From positions 1 to 64,000 of the forward strand of contig NZ_JAMGBD010000002.1 in assembly GCF_023516555.1 (NCBI RefSeq): a stretch of 64,000 nt of DNA. The letters run 5' to 3'. The translations under genes were made by a program, and so were the position numbers. Each line of letters starts with the position of its first letter. Position 1 is the first letter of the stretch. This document shows positions 53,898-64,000 of the stretch, in pieces. Source of the DNA: Sphingomonas alba. GTDB taxonomy: Bacteria; Pseudomonadota; Alphaproteobacteria; Sphingomonadales; Sphingomonadaceae. The notes beneath the pieces are model-generated. The model was given only the letters and a program-made list of their open reading frames with translations. It had not been told where the DNA came from and did no database searches.

Positions 53898-55427
53898 GTG
53901 CGTTCCAGCCTATTTTTCGGCGCCGCCATGCTGGCGCTGGCCGCGCCTGCGTCCGCTGCCTGGCAGCAGGCTTCGTCCAAGCATTTCGTTATTTACGGCG
54001 ACATGACGCCCGACGAGATGAAGGCTTATGCCTCGAAACTTGAGACCTTTGATGCCGCATCCCGCCTGATCAGGTCGATGAAGGACCCGAGCCTGGGTGA
54101 TGGCAATCGCCTTCAAGTCTTCGTGGTCAGTGATTTGACCGCCATCGGCCGCCTTGTCGGCTCGAACGACTACGGAATTGCCGGCTATTTCATGGGGCCA
54201 GTCAAGGGACCCGTGGCGGTGGTTCCGGAGAAGGTTCGCCAGAAAAGGTTTGGCGAGGCGAAGATGACCGGCGAGCAGGTTTTCTTCCATGAATATACGC
54301 ATTCGCTGCAATTGCAGAACACCAACAAGCCCTTGCCGCAGTGGCTGAGCGAAGGCTTCGCCGAATTCATGGCTTCGCCCGTCTTCGGAGCCGATGGATC
54401 GATCGGCATTGGCGCTCCGCCCGAATATCGCGCGGAGCAGTTGTTTCAGGGCCGGCAGGTGCCGATTTCAAACCTGGTCAGCAACCGCGTTGACGCCGAC
54501 TATGACATGATCTCGTTCTACACCCAAGGCTGGCTGTTGACTCACTATCTGTCGATGGAACCGAGCCGGAAGGGGCAGATCGATCGGTATGTGGCGGCGA
54601 TCAATTCCGGCACGCCACCGCTCGACGCTGCCAAAGCGACGTTTGGCGATCTCGGCGAGCTCGAGAAGACGCTCATGTCCTATCGCCGCCAAAAACAGCT
54701 GCCGTTCATCAAGATCAACACCAACAAATTGACCATTGCGCCGGTGACGGTGACGGAGATGAGCCCGGGCGCGCAGGAGGTGATGCCCTATCGCATCCGC
54801 ATCAAGGCCGCCTTTGCTGATGTCGGTAGCGACCTTGTCGGACGCATTCGCGCCGTCGCCGATAAATATCCCAAGGACGCCTTTGTACTGCGCACGCTCG
54901 CCGAGGCACAATTCATGGCGAAGGATTATGACGCTGCGGTCAAAACCGCCCAGCAGGCCGTCGTCTCCGACCCCAAATCGGTCGAGGCCCTTTCCCTGCA
55001 GGGTGAGGCGCTGCTCGAGCTAGCGAAGAAGAGCAAGAACCCGGAAACCTTCAAGGATGCGCGCCACCTGTTTCTGACGGCCAATCGCCTCGACAAGGAA
55101 GACCCCGAACCGCTCTACAATTATTATCGTACTTACATAGACGAGGGCGCCCAGGTGCCGGAGGCGGCAAAGGATGCAGTCCATTACGCTGCAGTGCTAG
55201 CTCCTCAGGATCCAGAGGTTCAGGTCCGCTCGACAATCCAGTTCCTCCGCGACGCCAAGCCGGAAGATGCGAAAGCCCAACTCTCAAGCCTCGCCTTCAG
55301 CCCGCACCATAATCGCGGTCAGCGGTTGGCGAAGGAAATCTACGACCTAATCGTTGCGAACAGGCAGGCCGAAGCGGTAGCCATGGCGGAGAAAGAATTG
55401 GTCAAGGTCACCGAGGGCGACGACTAA
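53898..55427 (+). CDS. Secreted HExxH metallopeptidase-like protein with TPR region, paralog 2 (GTG start)
   Basis: This 509-residue protein has the same length as paralog 1 and the same architecture: signal peptide MRSSLFFGAAMLALAAPASA, SKHFVIYGD, site HEYTH at 131-135, PQWLSEGFAEFM, and TPR-like repeats in the second half. The GTG at 53898 is preferred because GGGGGAG ends 9 bases before it; ATG 53889 directly abuts the ribosome site. Sequence identity to the neighbour is moderate, so duplication is old. It converges with ada after 3 bases. Confidence 0.8.
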   Translation: MRSSLFFGAAMLALAAPASAAWQQASSKHFVIYGDMTPDEMKAYASKLETFDAASRLIRSMKDPSLGDGNRLQVFVVSDLTAIGRLVGSNDYGIAGYFMGPVKGPVAVVPEKVRQKRFGEAKMTGEQVFFHEYTHSLQLQNTNKPLPQWLSEGFAEFMASPVFGADGSIGIGAPPEYRAEQLFQGRQVPISNLVSNRVDADYDMISFYTQGWLLTHYLSMEPSRKGQIDRYVAAINSGTPPLDAAKATFGDLGELEKTLMSYRRQKQLPFIKINTNKLTIAPVTVTEMSPGAQEVMPYRIRIKAAFADVGSDLVGRIRAVADKYPKDAFVLRTLAEAQFMAKDYDAAVKTAQQAVVSDPKSVEALSLQGEALLELAKKSKNPETFKDARHLFLTANRLDKEDPEPLYNYYRTYIDEGAQVPEAAKDAVHYAAVLAPQDPEVQVRSTIQFLRDAKPEDAKAQLSSLAFSPHHNRGQRLAKEIYDLIVANRQAEAVAMAEKELVKVTEGDD

Positions 55428-55430
55428 TCC

Positions 55431-56516
55431 CTAAATCGCGAACTTGCCCTGCTCTTCCCAGTGGGCACCCTCGGCCGCGAGCAGCTTGCGCTTGCGGTCG
55501 AGGCCGCCGGCATAGCCGCCGAGCGTGCCGTCCGAACGGATGACGCGATGGCAAGGCACCAGGACAGCGATCGGGTTCGAGCCATTGGCGGTTCCGACCG
55601 CGCGCGTTGCCTTGGGATCGCCGATTGCCACCGCGATATCGGCATAGCTGCGGGTCTCCCCTGGCGGGATTTTGCGGAGTTCTTTCCACACCGCTTCCTG
55701 GAAAGCGGTGCCGGCGACGTCGATCGGAAGGTCATGAACCGCCGTCGGGGTTTCGATCGCGTCCATCACTCCTGAAATGAGTGCGCCCATGGCGGCGTTC
55801 GCCGGCTGAATGTCGGCATTGGGGAACCGGCGATGGAGCGCCGACACGCTCTCGTCAAAAGTCAGGCGGCAAATGCCCTTGTCCGTCGCGGCGACCAGCA
55901 TGCGGCCAAGGGGTGTGTCCAGCATGGCGTAACGAATCGTCTCGCCGCGGCCGCCATCGCGCCAGGCAGACGGGGTCATCCCCAGCCGATCCTTGGCATC
56001 GGCGTAGAAACGGCTGGGCGCGGAATAGCCGGAATCGTAAATGGCTTCGGTCACGGTCTTATCCTTGCTGAGATTGGCTTGGGCGCGCCCCGCGCGGAGT
56101 CCGCGAGCATATGCGGCAGGCGAGACGCCCATTTCACGGGTGAATAGCCGCTGGAAATGGTGCGGCGCGTAGCCGACGGCGGCCGCAAGCTCTTCCAGTT
56201 TCGGCGCTTCTTCGGCCCGTTCGATAAGCTTTACAGCCTGAGCCACGGCTTCACGATCGCGGCCGACCTCGTCGGGTTTACAACGGAGGCATGGCCGATA
56301 GCCGGCGGTGAGTGCGGCGCCAGAGTCCGCAAAGAATTCGACATGCTCGCGCTTCGGGCGACGGGCCGGACAGCTTGGCTTGCAATAGATGCCGGTTGTC
56401 TTGACGGCGCCAATGATGCGTCCGTCCATGCGCCGGTCGCGGCGCTCGAATGCGCCCCACGCCTCGTCGTCGGTGATCGCTGTCATCATCACCGGTCTAG
56501 CATAAGCGAAGCCCAT
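55431..56516 (-). CDS. ada: Bifunctional Ada: methylphosphotriester/O6-methylguanine repair and regulator
   Basis: This 361-residue protein has the zinc-bound methyl-acceptor domain with C45, C49, C76 and C79 (TGIYCKPSCPARRP and CLRCKP), an AraC-type HTH (about 90-185, YAPHHFQRLFTREMG) and a C-terminal alkyltransferase with active-site C322 in VLVPCHRVIRSDG. It repairs alkylated DNA and activates the adaptive response. It starts 2 bases after DUF1203 with AGGAACTG upstream. Confidence 0.95.
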   Translation of the reverse strand: MGFAYARPVMMTAITDDEAWGAFERRDRRMDGRIIGAVKTTGIYCKPSCPARRPKREHVEFFADSGAALTAGYRPCLRCKPDEVGRDREAVAQAVKLIERAEEAPKLEELAAAVGYAPHHFQRLFTREMGVSPAAYARGLRAGRAQANLSKDKTVTEAIYDSGYSAPSRFYADAKDRLGMTPSAWRDGGRGETIRYAMLDTPLGRMLVAATDKGICRLTFDESVSALHRRFPNADIQPANAAMGALISGVMDAIETPTAVHDLPIDVAGTAFQEAVWKELRKIPPGETRSYADIAVAIGDPKATRAVGTANGSNPIAVLVPCHRVIRSDGTLGGYAGGLDRKRKLLAAEGAHWEEQGKFAI

Positions 56517-56518
56517 GT

Positions 56519-56983
56519 TCAGTTCCTGTCGATGCGGGCGGCGAAGCAGCCGCGAATGGCGTTATGCGCGTCGATGTGCGCAGCGGCCGGATTAGCGAGC
56601 AAATGGCGGATTGCCGGGTCAGCCTCGCCGGGCTGTACCAACGCCGCGTCGATCATCATCCCCAGTTCGTCGAAGGCGCGGAGAGAAAGTATGCGGCGAT
56701 CGAGCGCAGGCGGGATCGTGTCGACATAGTCAGCGGGCTCGTTCGCCGACTTGCTGACGAAGATCGCATGGCTCGCGCGGTAAGGATTATTGCCCTCGTG
56801 GCTGGTGTGATTGAGCAGGATGACCTCGTCACCAATGTCGCAATCCCGCAGGGAAATGCGGCAGGGGAAGGTCGGACTATCGACCGTCATACGGGTCATG
56901 CCTCTGGTTTCGAGCTCGGCATCGTCGAGATCAAACAAGGGGGCGAAGGGTGCGGGCTCAAGGCCTTTGATTCGGTAGGTCAT
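56519..56983 (-). CDS. DUF1203 family protein
   Basis: This 154-residue protein matches DUF1203: MTYRIKGLEPAPFAPLFDL, TVDSPTFPCRISLRDCDIGDEVILLNH near residues 33-59, NPYRASHAIFV, and the C-terminal HIDAHNAIRGCFAARIDR. The family has no established function. It lies 2 bases before ada in the same direction, so a link to the alkylation response is possible but unproved. The ribosome site is weak. Confidence 0.85.
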   Translation of the reverse strand: MTYRIKGLEPAPFAPLFDLDDAELETRGMTRMTVDSPTFPCRISLRDCDIGDEVILLNHTSHEGNNPYRASHAIFVSKSANEPADYVDTIPPALDRRILSLRAFDELGMMIDAALVQPGEADPAIRHLLANPAAAHIDAHNAIRGCFAARIDRN

Positions 56984-57099
56984 AGCGGCTGTTTACGCTC
57001 GGGGGCCCACACCCGCTTCCCACAGCTTGCGGTCAAACATTCGGACAGTCAGGACGCGCGTCCCGTGGGAGAGTGCCGCGCGCCCCGCCGCCCTGTCGC

Positions 57100-57396
57100 C
57101 TAGCGCGAGCTCAGGCGGATCTGGCCGCTATCCTTGAGGGCAGCCAACTGCCGGTTGACGCTCGCCCATGCTTCTTTCCGGCAGGCATCGAGCTCGGGCA
57201 CCTGGTAGGATTCGATGGTTGAGTAGCTGCCGCAAACCTCCTCGACCGCGACGGCGATGCGATGCTTCATGAGCGCGTGCGACGCGCGGGCGGCGCGGTC
57301 GACGGTGACGACGACGCTGTTCTCTGCAGTCTGGCCGATCACCGGAGTAGCGGCGGCGGCTGCGAGCAGTGCGGTGATGAGGAAGCGTGCAAACAT
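57100..57396 (-). CDS. UrcA family secreted protein
   Basis: This 98-residue protein has a signal peptide (MFARFLITALLAAAAATPVIG), then a helical domain with two cysteines (EVCGSY and DACRKEAW) and the A-rich UrcA pattern with ASVNRQLAALK. UrcA proteins are common in sphingomonads and have no known function. TAAGGGGA lies before the ATG. It stands alone, with short gaps either side. Confidence 0.8.
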   Translation of the reverse strand: MFARFLITALLAAAAATPVIGQTAENSVVVTVDRAARASHALMKHRIAVAVEEVCGSYSTIESYQVPELDACRKEAWASVNRQLAALKDSGQIRLSSR

Positions 57397-57532
57397 GTTC
57401 AGTCCCCTTATCAGGCGGCCCTCGCACGATGCGTCGGGTGCCCAATGAGGGTCGTTCAGGCGGGTTCAGCGGGACAGGGCGAGGAACCGATATTTTGCCG
57501 ATGAAGCGCTGGCGCCGCGCCGATTTCAGCGG

Positions 57533-59041
57533 TCAGGCGACATAGTCGGGCTTGGTCCCGGACCTTTGCCAATAGTCGTCGAGACCGATCGCCTTCGTCA
57601 GTCCAGGGAAGCGAGGATCGCGGCGGATTCCGAGCAATGCTGGGTGGAAAAGGAAGTGCGTGTCACGCTCGCGGCGGTTGCCGTACATCCCTTGCTCCGT
57701 CGACCAACGTTTGTCCGCAATCTTGAAGCCGCGATCGAAATAATAGGCGTCGAGTACGCGGTAGGCGTCGTCAATTCGCCCTACGGCGCCGGCAAAAAGG
57801 ATGACGTTTTCGGCGAAGCCCTCGCCGCGCTTGGCTATCTCGCGGCAGCTTTCCATGGCTTTTTCGAGGTCGTCCGGGCGTCCAGTGGCCAGCGCCTTTA
57901 CCTGCAAGGAAGTGAAATCAAAGTTCCAGTCGGGAATCCCGTTCGGGCGGCTTGCCGTGTCTTCGACCAGCGTCAGGGCCTGCTGCGCACGACCGGTATA
58001 GGCGAGCAGATAGATCTGCGAGAACCACACGCCGAAGTAGCGCGGCCAAAGACTGGCGGCATGTTCGATCGTCTTCTCTGCATCGTCGAGGCGCCCTGCG
58101 TACCAGTAGGTGAACATCCGCGAGACATAGAGGCCGACGGCCATGGGTTCGGCTTGCTGGGCGCGGTCGAGGTAAGGGATCGCCGCCGCTGGCCGGCCGA
58201 CGCTGCCCAGTACAAAGCCGAGCAACTTGTTCAGCGCGAAATTGCGTGGCTGGCGCTGAAGTGCGCGCCGCGCCGCCTTCTCCATCGCCAGCCAGTTGCG
58301 AAAGAACGGCTGCGACAGCGCCTGCGCGGCAAGCCCGTTGCCATTGTCCGGATCGATGGACAGCGCGCGGGCCCCGGCATTCTTCGCCCGCTCCGCAACA
58401 AACGGCTGCTGGGCCGCAGGGACGCTCCCCCTTTGCTGAGTATAGGCGAGCGCAAGCGTGCCCCAGATCTCGGCATTGCCGGGTTCGATCTCGCTGGCCC
58501 TCTTCAGCTTGGCGACCGCATTGCCCAGCTGATCGGGCAACCCCTGCAACATCGCAATGCGGCTTTCCTCCAGGAGCTCGGCAGCTTCCTTGTTGGCCGG
58601 TGAGGAGCGGAAGTTTTGCCACCCGAAAGTCGCCGCAGCGGCCGCGGCGGCTGCAACAGCGCCGCCGATGACGAAGCGCCGGTCGACCCGATTTGGTGTC
58701 CGGTTCGCACCGTTCTCGACCATCCGATAGCCGACGCGCGTAATCGTTTCGACCCTGAAGGCATCATCAGCGTGGTCGGACGCGTCATGCCGGAGCCGGC
58801 CAATGACCCGATTGATGGCGTCGTCGCCGACGATCCTGCCATCCCAACAGCAGGCAACCAGGTCGTCCTTGCTGACCACCGCGCCCTGCGCTCTGTGCAG
58901 CGCGACAAGGACCTGCATCACCCGAGGTTCAAGGATCGCGCTCTTGCCATTGTTCCGCAGCTCGCGGGTTGAGGGGCTGATCTCGACCGCGCCGATGCTG
59001 AACGGCGTTTCGTGCGCAAGAATGACTGGTGTGCATTCCAT
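57533..59041 (-). CDS. Membrane-anchored winged-helix regulator with TPR region (CadC/ToxR-like)
   Basis: This 502-residue protein has an OmpR-type winged helix (about residues 10-105: TPFSIGAVEISPSTRELRNNG to ETITRVGYRMVE), one transmembrane segment (FVIGGAVAAAAAAAATFGW, about 123-141) and a long periplasmic TPR part (LKRASEIEPGNAEIWGTLALAY and onward). DNA binding at the membrane with periplasmic sensing is inferred. ATG 59041 follows GGAGG; longer starts at 59107 and 59221 are possible. It is divergent from the atp operon. Confidence 0.8.
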   Translation of the reverse strand: MECTPVILAHETPFSIGAVEISPSTRELRNNGKSAILEPRVMQVLVALHRAQGAVVSKDDLVACCWDGRIVGDDAINRVIGRLRHDASDHADDAFRVETITRVGYRMVENGANRTPNRVDRRFVIGGAVAAAAAAAATFGWQNFRSSPANKEAAELLEESRIAMLQGLPDQLGNAVAKLKRASEIEPGNAEIWGTLALAYTQQRGSVPAAQQPFVAERAKNAGARALSIDPDNGNGLAAQALSQPFFRNWLAMEKAARRALQRQPRNFALNKLLGFVLGSVGRPAAAIPYLDRAQQAEPMAVGLYVSRMFTYWYAGRLDDAEKTIEHAASLWPRYFGVWFSQIYLLAYTGRAQQALTLVEDTASRPNGIPDWNFDFTSLQVKALATGRPDDLEKAMESCREIAKRGEGFAENVILFAGAVGRIDDAYRVLDAYYFDRGFKIADKRWSTEQGMYGNRRERDTHFLFHPALLGIRRDPRFPGLTKAIGLDDYWQRSGTKPDYVA

Positions 59042-59101
59042 CCAGCGATCGGCCTCCGCGCGCGTTTTTAGCCTATTAGAGTGCGATAGGGATAGACCGC
59101 C

Positions 59102-59130
59102 TTGCATCCCCGCTACCCGCTTGCTAGGGG
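59102..59130 (+). promoter_or_regulatory. Candidate atp operon promoter
   Basis: TTGCAT (59102-59107), a 17-base spacer and TAGGGG (59125-59130) lie about 90 bases before the atpH ATG, between the atp operon and the divergent regulator gene. Confidence 0.4.
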
Positions 59131-59219
59131 CCGCGCCAACCCATGAGGGGCGTCGGAGGAAACACCGATAGCGCCCCAATTTCACATGGGGCAATTCCAG
59201 TTCTGGAGCATTGGAGCGC

Positions 59220-61306
<2,087 letters not shown>

Positions 61307-61319
61307 GGACCAATAGGGA

Positions 61320-62219
61320 ATGGCCAGCCTCAAGGCATTGAAGCTTCGCATCGGCTCGGTGAAGTCGACGCAGAAGATCACCAAGGCGCTGAACATGGTC
61401 GCCGCGGCGAAGCTGCGCCGTGCGACCCAGCTGGCGCTGGCCGCCCGTCCCTATTCGACGCGCATGGCCGAGGTGGTCGGAAGCTTGGCGTCGCGCGTCA
61501 CTCCGGGACCGCAGAGCCCGGCCCTCCTCGCCGGCACCGGCAAGGACGACACGCACCTGATCATCGTCGTCACCGGCGACCGCGGCCTTGCCGGCGCGTT
61601 CAACACGAACATCGTCCGCAACGTTCGCCGCAAGGCCGACGAGCTGAGGGCCCAGGGCAAGACGGTCCTGTTCTATATCGTCGGCCGCAAGGGCAAGCCG
61701 GTGCTTCAGCGCCTCTTCCCCAAGTCGATCATCGCCGAGTTCGACACCAGCCAGAGCCGAAACCCGACCTATGAGGAAGCGCGGGCGATCGCCAAGGACA
61801 TCACCGACCGCTTCGCCGCAGACGGCGTCGACGTCGTGCACCTGGCCTATGCCATGTTCCGTTCGACCCTGGTGCAGGAACCGGTGATCGACCAGATCAT
61901 CCCGATCGCTCCGTCGTCCGCGCCGGAAGCCGCCAACGACTCCGCGAAGGCGGGCGTTGCGCCTGCGGCCGTCGAATATGAACCGGACGAGGAGGAAATC
62001 CTTACCGACCTGCTGCCGCGCAATATCGCCGTGCAGATCTATCGTGCCCTTCTGGAGAACAACGCCGGTTTCTACGGCAGCCAGATGACCGCGATGGACA
62101 ATGCCACGCGCAATGCCGGCGACATGATCAATCGCCTGTCGATCCAGTATAACCGCCAGCGCCAGGCGGCGATCACCACCGAACTCGTCGAAATCATTTC
62201 GGGCGCTGAAGCGCTCTAA
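61320..62219 (+). CDS. atpG: ATP synthase F1 gamma subunit
   Basis: This 299-residue subunit is the central rotor shaft. The N-terminal helix ASLKALKLRIGSVKSTQKITKALNMVAAAKLRRA and the C-terminal YGSQMTAMDNATRNAGDMI helix are the conserved coiled-coil pair. An acidic insert (EYEPDEEEILTDLLP) is typical. It lies between atpA and atpD. Confidence 0.97.
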   Translation: MASLKALKLRIGSVKSTQKITKALNMVAAAKLRRATQLALAARPYSTRMAEVVGSLASRVTPGPQSPALLAGTGKDDTHLIIVVTGDRGLAGAFNTNIVRNVRRKADELRAQGKTVLFYIVGRKGKPVLQRLFPKSIIAEFDTSQSRNPTYEEARAIAKDITDRFAADGVDVVHLAYAMFRSTLVQEPVIDQIIPIAPSSAPEAANDSAKAGVAPAAVEYEPDEEEILTDLLPRNIAVQIYRALLENNAGFYGSQMTAMDNATRNAGDMINRLSIQYNRQRQAAITTELVEIISGAEAL

Positions 62220-63745
<1,526 letters not shown>

Positions 63746-63746
<1 letters not shown>

Positions 63747-63931
63747 TGGCCGACGCGCCGCGCCTCGAAGATTGTGTCAACGAGGTCTGTCCCTGGTCCG
63801 GCAAGCCGGTCAGCGCCGACAGCCTGACACACTACAAGGGCGCGGTCGTGGGTTTCTGCAACCCCGGCTGCCGGGACAAATTCGACGCCGCGGCAAGCGC
63901 CTTCGAGGCCGCGATCGAGGGAAAGAAGTAA
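63746..63931 (+). CDS. Small four-cysteine YHS/TRASH-like protein inside the atp operon
   Basis: This 61-residue protein has C10, C15, C38 and C42 (DCVNEVCPWSGKPVSAD and VVGFCNPGCRDKF). The CPxSGKPV...YKGxxVGFCxPGC pattern resembles YHS/TRASH metal-binding domains, so it probably binds zinc or another metal. It starts on the atpD stop (TAATG) and ends one base before the atpC ATG. It is thus embedded in the ATP synthase operon, between beta and epsilon. Its function is unknown. Confidence 0.75.
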
Positions 63932-63932
63932 G

Positions 63933-64000
63933 ATGGCCGACCTGCATTTCGAGCTGGTGACTCCTGAGAAGCAAGTCCTCAGCGAGGACGTCTACATGGT
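63933..64000 (+). CDS. atpC: ATP synthase F1 epsilon subunit (partial)
   Basis: The first 22 codons are present: MADLHFELVTPEKQVLSEDV, the standard epsilon N-terminus with FELVTPE. The gene runs out of the window. It follows the four-cysteine microprotein gene by one base, in the usual place after atpD. Confidence 0.93.
   Translation, partial: MADLHFELVTPEKQVLSEDVYM

Overview
The window is a stretch of high-GC alphaproteobacterial chromosome, most likely from the order Sphingomonadales (Sphingomonas or Sphingomicrobium type). The basis is the ALAS-type hemA, the split glycine dehydrogenase (gcvPA/gcvPB), the cpa/tad pilus order, an UrcA-family protein, PHA depolymerase and a GTTCGTCCTGAGC palindromic repeat of the kind seen in sphingomonads. 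Genes are densely packed, with many 1-4 nt ATGA/GTGA overlaps and many GTG or TTG starts. I see no prophage, insertion sequence, CRISPR array or rRNA. There is one tRNA, tRNA-Lys(TTT). Apart from the gcv leader, which holds a riboswitch, no gene-free stretch exceeds about 300 bases.

Layout. 1-5.7 kb: signal peptide of a divergent envelope protein, then hemA, rpiB-glyA-nrdR-trmJ, a small secreted protein and rpsD with a clear terminator. 5.7-9.4 kb: agmatine-to-putrescine genes aguA-aguB, a GNAT, a family 5 uracil-DNA glycosylase, a palindromic repeat, folK and tRNA-Lys. 9.4-16.7 kb: a PilZ protein, then the minus-strand glycine cleavage operon gcvT-gcvH-methyltransferase-gcvPA-gcvPB-DUF1453-DUF938 under a tandem glycine riboswitch. 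16.7-20.2 kb: lipoprotein, ispH-rnhA, DUF1508 and an FAD oxidoreductase. 20.2-27.2 kb: tad pilus genes cpaA-B-C-D-E-tadB-tadC, with no cpaF and no pilin gene. 27.3-34.9 kb: PHA depolymerase, ABC exporter, exported MsrB coupled to a DipZ-like reductase, flavoprotein and methyltransferase. 34.9-37.4 kb: tonB-exbB-exbD-exbD. 37.6-41.6 kb: folB-SDR, DUF1285-NUDIX-CCA transferase and a small secreted protein. 41.6-49.1 kb: EAL phosphodiesterase, parC, crcB under a fluoride riboswitch, a Gly/Met-rich secreted protein and a LysR regulator divergent from two microproteins. 49.2-55.4 kb: purC, priA and two tandem secreted HExxH/TPR paralogs. 55.4-59.0 kb: ada, DUF1203, UrcA protein and a ToxR-like membrane regulator. 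59.2-64 kb: the F1 operon atpH-A-G-D, a four-cysteine microprotein and atpC (cut by the window edge).

Several loci converge on glycine and one-carbon metabolism: ALA synthase uses glycine, GlyA makes it, and the glycine-sensing gcv operon degrades it. Folate genes (folK, folB and a pteridine-reductase-like SDR) supply the cofactor. The most unusual points are the incomplete tad locus, the tandem metallopeptidase-like paralogs that each have a similar promoter, the cysteine microprotein inside the ATP synthase operon, the LysR/microprotein locus, and the coupled MsrB-DipZ pair.
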